NCBI GenBank assembly: GCA_020049245.1
Contig: JAIFLB010000052.1
Span: 1-14,909 of the forward strand
Length of the DNA stretch: 14,909 nucleotides
Source of the DNA: Betaproteobacteria bacterium
GTDB lineage: Bacteria; Pseudomonadota; Gammaproteobacteria; Burkholderiales; Thiobacillaceae
Reading direction: 5' to 3'
Both the position numbers and the translations under genes were made by a program. The notes beneath the pieces are model-generated. The model was not told the DNA's origin. It saw only the letters and a program-made list of their open reading frames with translations, and did not search any database. Within the stretch, counting starts at the first letter, position 1. Each line of letters opens with the position of its first letter. Of this stretch, positions 7,298 through 13,747 are shown one piece after another.

Positions 7298-7450
7298 GAG
7301 CAGGCCTCATGAATAAACATTTGTATATGGATAACATAATAACAATTAACTTTTGTTTGTTGTTCGTCATCCCTAAAGTTCGGGGCGTCTGCTGCACCCA
7401 GTGCGGCGCAAAAGCAGCCCCCGAACCGAACAACCGCAAGAGGAAACATC
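7298..7450. promoter_or_regulatory. cbbR-csoS2 divergent regulatory region with LysR-type dyads
   Basis: This AT-rich 153-bp spacer contrasts with the GC-rich genes around it. TATG-GATAA-CATA (7326-7338) is a perfect T-N11-A LysR-type box. Fourteen bases downstream of its start a second dyad, AACAA-TTAACTT-TTGTT (7341-7357), follows. Two adjacent dyads fit the recognition and activation sites of a CbbR. CATAAT (7335-7340) could be a -10 box but has no good -35 partner, so the promoter itself is unresolved. AAGAGGA (7438-7444) is the csoS2 ribosome binding site. Confidence 0.6.
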
Positions 7451-9823
7451 ATGCCAGAACAGACTATGAGCGATGCCTTGGCAGGCCTTAGCGGCCAGGA
7501 GCTGGCCCGCGCGAGACGAGCCATATTGTCCCAGACCGGCAAGAAAGGGCTCGGTCTGGTGACACGGCAAAGTGTCGCGGCAAGCCGGCGTTCGTCTCAA
7601 GCAACGTCGTCCGTTGCCGCGCCGGCAGCGGCGAATAACGCAACCCCGGCAACCCCAGCAACCCCACAGGCAGCCAATTCGATCCTTGCCACCGCCGCGC
7701 CGGAATGCGCGCCGGAGCCGGTTGCCGAGTCGGCAACCGAAACGGCCCTCGACATCGCCTGCACCCTGGTTGAAAGTGGTCCCGCAGCTGCGCAAGCCGT
7801 TGCAGCAGACAGTGAAACCGGCATGCGTGATTTCTGCCGTGAGCGGCGCAAGGCCATGTCCCAGTTTGGAAAAGCGGCGTTGCCGGCCAAATCACCGTCA
7901 AGCGGTTCATCCAACGCCGCCGGATTGAGCGGTCTGGCATTGGCCCGCAAGCGTCGTGCCGAGTTGAGCAGCAAGGGTCGCGGCAATGCCCCGGCCCCCA
8001 GACCCAGCGGTCGGGTGCGCCCGCCAGTGGAGGCGCCGGCCAAGGTTGAGACAGGAACCACGCTGTCCGGCCAGAGCGTCTCCGGCACCCAGGTGGAGCG
8101 GACCTCGCGCGTGACCGGCAACGAGCCGGGCACCTGTCGCACCATCACCGGCACCGAATATATCGGCAACGAGCAGTTCGACACCTTCTGTACCAGCAAG
8201 CCGGCACCCGCTCCGGCCAAGGTAGGGGCCAGCGCCACCAGCCGGGGCCAGATCGTGAGCGGCACCGAGGTGCGCCGCAGCGTCACGGTCACCGGCGGCG
8301 AGGCCGGCACCTGCAAGCCGGTTACCGGGACCGAATACCTGGGCAGTGAGAACTTTGCCGAATTCTGCGCAGGCAAGGGCATGACGGATCGCCCGGAAAA
8401 GGCGCCCATGGGCATGACGGCTCGCAAGGGCCTGGCCGTCTCCGGCAGCGATGAAGCCCGGGCGGTTTCCGTCACCGGCGCCGAAGCCGGGGCGAAGCGG
8501 GGGATCACCGGTTCGCAGTACAACGACGCCGGCATTTCCCGACTCACCATCAACGGCCCCAGCAAGGTGGCGCTGACCCATACGATTGCGGGTCGCCCCG
8601 TGTCCGGCATCGAAGTGGGCCGTTCCATCAAGGTCACCGGCGACGAAGCGGGCACCTGCCGCGCCATTTCCGGCACCGAATACCTGTCCACCGAACAGTT
8701 CCAGAGTGTCTGCCAGGCACGCCCGGAACCCGGTCCGGCCAAGGTGGGCGAGACGCCCACAGAGGCAGGTCAGCGCATCACCGGCAATCTGGTGGAACGC
8801 ACCGGCAAGGTCACCGGCAACGAGCCCCGGGCCGAAGGGCGGATCACCGGTTCCCAGTATGAGAGAGGCGCTGCCCGTGGCGAGGCGCCGGCCAAGGTGC
8901 GGGAAGCGCGCACCCTGGCGGGTCGGCCCATGACCGGGGTGATGGCGGGCAGCAACTTCCCAAAGCTGTCGGGTGACGAGCACGGCGGGTGCCAGCGCGT
9001 CACCGGCATCGAACAGATGGGCCAGGCTGCCGCCTGCTTCAACGCACCCGAACCTATGCCTGCCGCCGCCAAGGTGGAAATCAGTCATACCCTGCAAGGC
9101 CGCGTCGTATCCGGCACGCCCATGGGACGAGTCGGTCGGGTGACCGGCGACGAGCCTGGCAGCCATCTGGCCATCAGCGGCACGCCCTATGCCGCCAGCG
9201 AGCAGCTTGGAGGCGGTTATCAGCACACTGCGGTGGCCGATTACCCCAACCCGATGCAGGCCCACCCCCGCTTTCAGCCCCGCAGCGAGCCAACAGCACG
9301 CCCCCGTGCCATGGCCATGAGCATGCGGGCTGCCGAACCCCGGCCGGAATCCTTCAGTGTCTCCTCTCCGGCGCGGGAATCCTTCGGTCGCATCACCGGT
9401 ACCGGCTACGGCGGCGCCGGTCGCATCACCGGCCCGGTCAACATGGCCTCCGGCCTGGTGTCCGGCACCCCCGAGTTTCGCTACCGAGAAGAAAGCCACA
9501 TCGGTTTTGGTCCCTTCCCGGCCCCTGCTGCCACGCCCGTTCAGGATGCGCCGGCACGCAGTATCACCGGCGAGGGCAGGGACGATGGCGCCCGCATCAC
9601 CGGCGACGACTGGGCCCGCAGTGGCCGGGTCACCGGCACCGAGGGCCGCTGGGCCCAGGGCCGTAACGTCACCCTGCGCGGCGAGGGCCGGGGCATGGGC
9701 GCCAGCGCCTGGGCCAACAAAGGCATCGAAAAGCCGGAAGTACCCCTGGCCAAGGTCACGGGCAGCAGCGGCAACGCCGGCAAGGGCGCGCTGATCACCG
9801 TGTCCGGTGGCGCACGCGGCTAA
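7451..9823 (+). CDS. csoS2: carboxysome scaffold protein CsoS2 (full-length B form)
   Basis: CsoS2 is the intrinsically disordered scaffold that links Rubisco to the alpha-carboxysome shell. The 790-residue product shows three regions. The N-terminal region has three basic Rubisco-binding repeats: residues 13-34 (LARARRAILSQTGKKGL), 125-144 (CRERRKAMSQFGKAAL) and 159-178 (LARKRRAELSSKG), separated by A/P-rich linkers. The middle region has seven repeats of 51-60 residues, starting at about residues 198, 257, 317, 372, 431, 482 and 541, nearly all introduced by a (P/A)AKV-like linker and built on VSGT...VTGDE...ITGTEY. Paired cysteines occur in repeats 1, 2, 4 and 6. The C-terminal region (about 600-790) has SGRITG-type motifs and ends GALITVSGGARG, as in shell-anchoring tails. 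Four N-repeats are usual in Halothiobacillus, so three is slightly short. A -1 frameshift signal in repeat 6 would give a short A form. It is first in the cso operon. Confidence 0.97.
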   Translation: MPEQTMSDALAGLSGQELARARRAILSQTGKKGLGLVTRQSVAASRRSSQATSSVAAPAAANNATPATPATPQAANSILATAAPECAPEPVAESATETALDIACTLVESGPAAAQAVAADSETGMRDFCRERRKAMSQFGKAALPAKSPSSGSSNAAGLSGLALARKRRAELSSKGRGNAPAPRPSGRVRPPVEAPAKVETGTTLSGQSVSGTQVERTSRVTGNEPGTCRTITGTEYIGNEQFDTFCTSKPAPAPAKVGASATSRGQIVSGTEVRRSVTVTGGEAGTCKPVTGTEYLGSENFAEFCAGKGMTDRPEKAPMGMTARKGLAVSGSDEARAVSVTGAEAGAKRGITGSQYNDAGISRLTINGPSKVALTHTIAGRPVSGIEVGRSIKVTGDEAGTCRAISGTEYLSTEQFQSVCQARPEPGPAKVGETPTEAGQRITGNLVERTGKVTGNEPRAEGRITGSQYERGAARGEAPAKVREARTLAGRPMTGVMAGSNFPKLSGDEHGGCQRVTGIEQMGQAAACFNAPEPMPAAAKVEISHTLQGRVVSGTPMGRVGRVTGDEPGSHLAISGTPYAASEQLGGGYQHTAVADYPNPMQAHPRFQPRSEPTARPRAMAMSMRAAEPRPESFSVSSPARESFGRITGTGYGGAGRITGPVNMASGLVSGTPEFRYREESHIGFGPFPAPAATPVQDAPARSITGEGRDDGARITGDDWARSGRVTGTEGRWAQGRNVTLRGEGRGMGASAWANKGIEKPEVPLAKVTGSSGNAGKGALITVSGGARG
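8959..9004 (+). other. programmed -1 ribosomal frameshift cassette in csoS2
   Basis: The heptamer C CCA AAG (8959-8965) is in the X XXY YYZ register of the csoS2 frame (codons TTC CCA AAG, residues 503-505). After a 6-base spacer, GGTGACG (8972-8978) pairs perfectly with CGTCACC (8998-9004), enclosing a second stem, GCAC (8980-8983) with GTGC (8989-8992). After the slip, the -1 frame reads three codons (A, V, G) and stops at TGA 8974-8976, giving a 508-residue CsoS2A that lacks the last repeats and the C-terminal region. Frameshifting in csoS2 is established for Halothiobacillus; this site is inferred from the sequence. Confidence 0.8.
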
Positions 9824-9838
9824 GGAGCGGAAACAGTC

Positions 9839-11407
9839 ATGAACACCCGCAACGCCTACACCCTCCGTGCCAGTGCTCAGCGCAGCCGGCATTCCGGTCG
9901 CGTCCAAGCCCAGGAGCATGGCCACGCCCATAACCACGCCCCTTATGGTCTGGGCACCCCGGCGGCCAGCCTTCAGTCACGACAGGCAGAAAATGCCGCC
10001 ACGAGTGAACCGGCCCTGCGTCATCCCCTGGCCGACCGGGCCATGAACGCCCGTCTCGCCCATTGCGAGGATTCGGTGAAGGGGCGCTTTGATGCCATCG
10101 CCCCCACCTTGCGTACCCTGTCCGCCCTGCAACATCTGGAAGACTTTCCTGCCCGGGCCCAACAGATCGCACTGGCCGAGCTGGGCTTCCCACTGCCCGT
10201 CGGCATCCTGGAGGATGCCTGGGTGGCGGGCCTGGATATGAAAGCCCTGTACGCCCACTGCGCCTTCGACGCCCTCAAGGCGGCGGTGGACCAGTTCGCC
10301 CGGGACATCAAGGCGCAACTGGAAGTGGTGCAGGACACGCGCAACTTCTTCCTGGACTGCGGCTTCCACGCGGTGGACATCAGCCCCTGCGCCGACGGCC
10401 GCCTGAAGGGCCTCTCCCGTTACATCCTGCGCCTGCCCCTCACGTCCCTGACCCGTCGCAAGGCCTATGCCGGCGCCCTGTTCGACGTGGAAACCGATTT
10501 GCGCCACTGGGGCGCCACGGAACTGCGCCGTTTCCGGGAAGGGGTGCCCACCACGGCGGATGCCGGCACCCGCTATCTCAAGGTTGCGGTTTACCACACC
10601 AGTTCCTCCAACCCCTGCCACGAAGGCTGCGCTGCCCATGGCAGCAACGAGACAAAGGCCATCGAGGCCGCCCTGGAGCGCCTGAACCAGTTCCGCCAGG
10701 CGATCCAGAACGCCTACTGCTGCGGCGCCAACACCGACATCCTGCTGATCGGCGTGGACACCGACACCGATGCGATCAAGGTGCACATCCCAGACAGCAA
10801 GGGGACGCTTTCCGCATATCGCTTTGTGGACAACGCCGTTCTGTACCGAGACACCGCCAAGCTTTCCGGGGATGCCGCCCGGGCCGCCGTGTACGAGGCC
10901 ATCCGCACCGCCAGCCGCAAGGACGGCTGGGGTGCCGGCCAGGGCGAGCCCCACGACGGCATGCGCCGGCTCATCGCCAACCTGCTGGTGAACAACTTCT
11001 CCCAGATCGAATACGTCAACGACCTCTACGACGGCCGCTATTCGGACATCGGCCACGCCGAACGCTACATCAGCGTGGGGGACGGCTTCGAGGAAGTGCA
11101 GATGCGGAACGTGGCCTATTACGCCCACCTGCACACCGTCGAGGAAGGCGCGGCGGACATGGACGTGGGCATCAAGATCTTCAAGGGCCTGAACGTCAAG
11201 CACGGCCTGCCCATCCCCGTGGCCATCCACTACCGCTATGACGCCAAGGTGCCCGGCGCCCGGGAGCGGGTGGCGACCAAGGCCCGCCGGGTGAGGGACG
11301 CCATCCATGCCCGCTACCCGGACCTGTCTGTCCAAGGCCTGCTGGCCTGCTGGCTGTCGGTGCAGGACCTGCCTACGGGCAGCCCGATCGAAAGCGTGGA
11401 GGACTGA
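9839..11407 (+). CDS. csoSCA: carboxysomal carbonic anhydrase CsoSCA
   Basis: CsoSCA (also called CsoS3) dehydrates bicarbonate to CO2 inside the carboxysome next to Rubisco. It is a divergent beta-class (epsilon) carbonic anhydrase. The 522-residue protein keeps the zinc ligands C184 (in SPCADGR), H253 (in VAVYHTSS) and C264 (in CHEGCAAHG). Their spacing of 69 and 11 residues equals that of C173, H242 and C253 in Halothiobacillus. The Asp-Arg dyad is D186/R188. Downstream motifs NAYCCGANTDILLIGVDTD and HAERYISVGDGFEEVQ are also diagnostic. The disordered N-terminus (residues 1-50), the part known to contact Rubisco elsewhere, is basic and contains a histidine-rich stretch HGHAHNH (27-33). 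The ATG is set by AAGGAG at 9822-9827, which overlaps the csoS2 stop. csoS4A starts 3 bases after its stop. Confidence 0.97.
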   Translation: MNTRNAYTLRASAQRSRHSGRVQAQEHGHAHNHAPYGLGTPAASLQSRQAENAATSEPALRHPLADRAMNARLAHCEDSVKGRFDAIAPTLRTLSALQHLEDFPARAQQIALAELGFPLPVGILEDAWVAGLDMKALYAHCAFDALKAAVDQFARDIKAQLEVVQDTRNFFLDCGFHAVDISPCADGRLKGLSRYILRLPLTSLTRRKAYAGALFDVETDLRHWGATELRRFREGVPTTADAGTRYLKVAVYHTSSSNPCHEGCAAHGSNETKAIEAALERLNQFRQAIQNAYCCGANTDILLIGVDTDTDAIKVHIPDSKGTLSAYRFVDNAVLYRDTAKLSGDAARAAVYEAIRTASRKDGWGAGQGEPHDGMRRLIANLLVNNFSQIEYVNDLYDGRYSDIGHAERYISVGDGFEEVQMRNVAYYAHLHTVEEGAADMDVGIKIFKGLNVKHGLPIPVAIHYRYDAKVPGARERVATKARRVRDAIHARYPDLSVQGLLACWLSVQDLPTGSPIESVED

Positions 11408-11410
11408 GCG

Positions 11411-11674
11411 ATGAAGATCATGCAAGTCGAGAAGACCCTGGTGTCCACCAACCGCATTGCCGATCTGGGCCACCGGCCCCTGCTGGTGGTGCGGGAGAAG
11501 GCGGGGGGCGGGCGCCAGGTGGCGGTCGATGCCATCGGCTGCATTCCCGGCGACTGGGTGATCTGCGTCGGGTCCTCCGCCGCCCGGGAAGCCGCCGGTA
11601 GCAAGGAGTTTCCGTCGGATCTGACCATCGTCGGAATCATCGACCACTGGCCTGCCGACGAGGGGAAAGCCTGA
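11411..11674 (+). CDS. csoS4A: carboxysome shell vertex protein CsoS4A (BMV pentamer)
   Basis: CsoS4A forms pentamers that close the vertices of the icosahedral carboxysome shell. The 87-residue product belongs to the EutN/CcmL family, with the typical start MKIMQVEKTLVSTNRIADLGH, the central VAVDAIGCIPGDWVICVGSSAAR and the C-terminal DLTIVGIIDHW. The length matches the family. The start ATG follows the csoSCA stop by 3 bases, and its TGA overlaps the csoS4B ATG by one base (TGATG), so the two pentamer subunits should be translationally coupled. Order and pairing are as in other alpha-carboxysome operons. No odd features were seen. Confidence 0.96.
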   Translation: MKIMQVEKTLVSTNRIADLGHRPLLVVREKAGGGRQVAVDAIGCIPGDWVICVGSSAAREAAGSKEFPSDLTIVGIIDHWPADEGKA

Positions 11675-11925
11675 TGGAAATCATGCAGGTGCGCTCCGAA
11701 CTGGTGGCTACCCGCCGGGTGCCCGGTCTGCAGCTGATGTCGCTGCGGGTGCTGGAGGACGCAAAAGGCGGATTGAGCGTGGCCTGCGATCCGGTGGGCG
11801 TGCCGCCGGGCAAGTGGGTGTTCACCGTCAGCGGTTCCGCCGCCCGGATTGCAGCAGGCGATACCAAGGTCCTCACCGACCTGACCATCGCCGGAATCAT
11901 CGATCAATGGGACCCGGACGCCTGA
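11674..11925 (+). CDS. csoS4B: carboxysome shell vertex protein CsoS4B (BMV pentamer)
   Basis: CsoS4B is the second vertex pentamer, an 83-residue paralogue of CsoS4A. It starts MEIMQVRSELVATRRVPGLQ, keeps the CDPVGVPPGKWVFTVSGSAAR core, and ends DLTIAGIIDQWDPDA. It shares the TGATG junction with csoS4A, which implies coupled, similar, low-level synthesis, as expected for proteins needed at only a few copies per shell. A hairpin with a T-tract begins directly after its stop codon and separates it from the abundant csoS1 genes. Confidence 0.96.
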   Translation: MEIMQVRSELVATRRVPGLQLMSLRVLEDAKGGLSVACDPVGVPPGKWVFTVSGSAARIAAGDTKVLTDLTIAGIIDQWDPDA

Positions 11926-11969
11926 GGGGGTGTCTCTCTCGACCGGGGTTATCAACCAACACCCTTTTT
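11926..11969 (+). terminator. hairpin plus T-tract between csoS4B and csoS1 (attenuator or processing site)
   Basis: GGGTGT (11928-11933) pairs with ACACCC (11959-11964), and five T residues follow (11965-11969). Two G-U pairs could lengthen the stem. Inside the loop GGTT (11947-11950) pairs with AACC (11954-11957). A second run of seven T follows at about 11978-11984. This has the form of a weak intrinsic terminator or an RNA 5'-end stabiliser placed just before the highly expressed csoS1 genes. Confidence 0.6.
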
Positions 11970-12004
11970 CACTGATGTTTTTTTAAACCGTAAGGAGAAC
12001 TGAA

Positions 12005-12295
12005 ATGGCTGCTGTATCTGGAGTTGCACTTGGAATGATTGAAACCCGTGGCCTGGTGCCCGCCATCGAAGCGGCGGACGCCATGACCAAGGCCGCCGAA
12101 GTACGACTGGTGGGACGTGAATTTGTTGGCGGCGGCTACGTCACCGTCATGGTGCGCGGCGAGACGGGTGCCGTGAATGCCGCCGTCCGCGCTGGCGCAG
12201 ACGCCTGCGAACGGGTCGGCGACGGTCTGGTGGCGGCCCACATCATCGCCCGCGTCCACTCTGAAGTTGAAGGCGTCCTGCCCCAGGCCGCCTGA
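12005..12295 (+). CDS. csoS1C: carboxysome major shell protein CsoS1 (first copy, BMC hexamer)
   Basis: This is a BMC-domain protein that forms the hexameric facets of the carboxysome shell; its central pore lets bicarbonate and sugar phosphates pass. The 96-residue product has the single BMC domain with GMIETRGLVPAIEAADAM, the pore loop FVGGGYVTV and GDGLVAAHIIARVHSEVE. The start is fixed by a strong AAGGAG at 11992-11997. It is the first of three near-identical tandem copies; the letter C follows the Halothiobacillus order C-A-B and is assigned by position only. Its leader contains a hairpin and T-tracts that may set csoS1 expression apart from the upstream cso genes. It differs from the other copies in a few codons (for example VSGVALG and VTVMVRG). 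Confidence 0.96.
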   Translation: MAAVSGVALGMIETRGLVPAIEAADAMTKAAEVRLVGREFVGGGYVTVMVRGETGAVNAAVRAGADACERVGDGLVAAHIIARVHSEVEGVLPQAA

Positions 12296-12323
12296 CTCAT
12301 CCCAATCCTGAAGGAGAAACGAA

Positions 12324-12620
12324 ATGGCTGAAGTAACTGGAATTGCCCTTGGAATGATCGAAACCCGTGGCCTGGTGCCCGCCATCGAAGCGGCGGACGC
12401 CATGACCAAGGCCGCCGAAGTGCGCCTGATCGGCCGCCAGTTCGTCGGTGGCGGCTACGTCACCGTACTGGTGCGCGGCGAGACCGGCGCGGTGAACGCG
12501 GCGGTGCGTGCCGGGGCCGATGCCTGTGAACGGGTGGGTGACGGCCTGGTGGCCGCCCACATCATCGCCCGCGTCCACTCTGAAGTTGAGGGCATCCTGC
12601 CCAAGGCGCCCAGCGCCTGA
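12324..12620 (+). CDS. csoS1A: carboxysome major shell protein CsoS1 (second copy, BMC hexamer)
   Basis: This is the second facet hexamer gene, 98 residues. It starts MAEVTGIALGMIETRGL and has the same pore motif FVGGGYVTV. It differs from the first copy mainly at RLIGRQ and at the C-terminus (ILPKAPSA). The ribosome binding site AAGGAGA is the same strong type as for the other two copies. A block of 62 bases (12360-12421) is identical to the first copy (12041-12102), including synonymous sites, which suggests recent duplication or gene conversion. The small perfect hairpin GGCCT-GAG-AGGCC (12626-12638) lies just after it. Confidence 0.96.
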   Translation: MAEVTGIALGMIETRGLVPAIEAADAMTKAAEVRLIGRQFVGGGYVTVLVRGETGAVNAAVRAGADACERVGDGLVAAHIIARVHSEVEGILPKAPSA

Positions 12621-12666
12621 CCCCTGGCCTGAGAGGCCGAATGACCTGATTTGAAGGAGAAGTGAA

Positions 12667-12999
12667 ATGGCTGCTGTGACTGGAATTGCCCTTGGAATGA
12701 TCGAAACCCGTGGCCTGGTGCCCGCCATTGAAGCGGCGGACGCCATGACCAAGGCCGCCGAAGTGCGCCTGGTAGGGCGTGAGTTTGTCGGTGGCGGCTA
12801 CGTTACCGTCCTGGTGCGCGGCGAGACCGGCGCCGTGAATGCGGCGGTTCGTGCCGGTGCCGACGCCTGCGAGCGGGTCGGTGACGGCCTGGTGGCCGCC
12901 CACATCATCGCCCGCGTCCATTCCGAGGTGGAAGGCGTGCTGCCCGGCGCTCCGGGCGCTGCGGGCGGTGGCCGGGACGCCGAGGTCACCCGCAGCTGA
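12667..12999 (+). CDS. csoS1B: carboxysome shell protein CsoS1 with C-terminal extension (third copy)
   Basis: This is the third facet hexamer gene, 110 residues. The BMC domain is nearly identical to those of the preceding copies, but it ends with an extra 12-14 residue tail rich in glycine and charged residues (GAAGGGRDAEVTRS). CsoS1B of Halothiobacillus is likewise a 110-residue, C-terminally extended form in third position, so the names are transferred by position and length. The tail may point to one face of the shell or mediate a contact. AAGGAGA precedes the ATG. The bacterioferritin-like gene starts 10 bases after its stop. Confidence 0.95.
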   Translation: MAAVTGIALGMIETRGLVPAIEAADAMTKAAEVRLVGREFVGGGYVTVLVRGETGAVNAAVRAGADACERVGDGLVAAHIIARVHSEVEGVLPGAPGAAGGGRDAEVTRS

Positions 13000-13009
13000 G
13001 GACTGAGCC

Positions 13010-13486
13010 ATGTATGCAAACCCCCGACTCGCCGGTTATCTGACCCAGGCCCTGGACCATGAATTTTCCGTGGTGCAGCAGTACCTGACCCAGGCCTGCC
13101 TGTGCGAACTCTGGGGCGAGGCGGGGCTGGCAGCCTACTTCCGCCGCGAGGCCAACGAGGAGCAAAGCCACGCGGCCAAGCTGATCTGCCACCTGCTCAG
13201 TCTGGGCCAGGCCCCCAACGGCACCCGGCTGCGGCCGGTGCGCCCCGGCCGGGACCTGCGCGAGATGTTGCTGCTGGATCGGGTGCTGGAAATGGACGCG
13301 GTGCTGCTCTACCAGGACGCCCTTCATTACGCCCAGCGTTGTCGGGATGACGGGGCGGCTGCCTTGTTCGCCGAGTTGTTGGCTGATGAGCAGGGCCACC
13401 TGGCGGAACTGGACCGCATGTTGGCCGATTTGGCCGAGAAGGGCTGCGACCCGGCCCGTTTTCTGGAGGAGGTCTGTCATGTCTGA
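13010..13486 (+). CDS. bfr: carboxysome-operon bacterioferritin-like protein
   Basis: This is a four-helix-bundle ferritin of 158 residues, the size of a bacterioferritin. All six ferroxidase-centre ligands are present at the same positions as in E. coli Bfr: E18 (HEFSVVQQY), E51 and H54 (NEEQSHAAK), E94 (RVLEMDAVL), E127 and H130 (ADEQGHLAEL). Di-iron oxidation is therefore plausible. Residue 52, the methionine that ligates haem between subunits in Bfr, is glutamine here, so canonical haem binding is not expected. Such genes are common at the ends of alpha-carboxysome operons, but their role is unsettled; oxygen or iron handling is a guess. Its last 8 bases overlap the start of the acRAF gene. 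Confidence 0.9.
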   Translation: MYANPRLAGYLTQALDHEFSVVQQYLTQACLCELWGEAGLAAYFRREANEEQSHAAKLICHLLSLGQAPNGTRLRPVRPGRDLREMLLLDRVLEMDAVLLYQDALHYAQRCRDDGAAALFAELLADEQGHLAELDRMLADLAEKGCDPARFLEEVCHV

Positions 13487-13739
13487 AACCGCTCCCGCTG
13501 GCTGGCAGGTGCAAGCCAAGCCCCCGGTGATGACCCGCCGCTTCGATTTTCCCGACTACGCCGCCACCCGGGCCTTTCTGGATGGACTGACCAAACTGTC
13601 GGAAACGAGTGGCTACTACCCGGACCTGAACTTCGCCAAGACCCATGTCAGCGTCACGCTGGCGGCTCGGGACACGGCGCTGGGAAGCGACGAATACGCA
13701 TTCGCCGAACAGGTGGATGCCCTGGCCGGCAACGGCTGA
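13479..13739 (+). CDS. acrAF: Rubisco assembly factor acRAF (pterin dehydratase-like)
   Basis: This small protein has the pterin-4a-carbinolamine dehydratase fold; its alpha-carboxysome relatives act as Rubisco assembly factors. The real start is the ATG at 13479 (MSETAPAGWQVQAKPPVMTR), which overlaps the bfr end by 8 bases and is preceded by GGAGGAGG at about 13465-13472; this gives 86 residues. A longer in-frame reading from 13347 would be inside bfr and is not credible. The fold motif is seen in TRRFDFPDYAATRAFLDGL and SGYYPDLNFAKTHVSVTL. In true dehydratases the corresponding motif is typically HHP; here both histidines are tyrosines (YYP), which fits loss of pterin catalysis and a chaperone role. 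Confidence 0.88.
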   Translation: MSETAPAGWQVQAKPPVMTRRFDFPDYAATRAFLDGLTKLSETSGYYPDLNFAKTHVSVTLAARDTALGSDEYAFAEQVDALAGNG

Positions 13740-13747
13740 GGCATCCC

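Noticed and set aside
8390..8402. GGAAAAG in csoS2 as another slippery site
   Set aside because: In the csoS2 frame it does not fit X XXY YYZ (G GAA AAG).
7907..9937. A 676-codon open frame antisense to csoS2, and a 556-codon one antisense to csoSCA (9977-11647)
   Set aside because: They mirror genuine carboxysome genes; the internal repetition in the first simply reflects the CsoS2 repeats.
12667..12999. Third csoS1 as a frameshifted or fused gene because of its longer C-terminus
   Set aside because: A 110-residue extended CsoS1B in third position is a known arrangement; the frame is clean to its stop.
13347..13739. A 130-residue start for the acRAF protein
   Set aside because: The first 44 codons lie inside bfr in another frame; the ATG at 13479 has a strong ribosome binding site and gives the usual family length.
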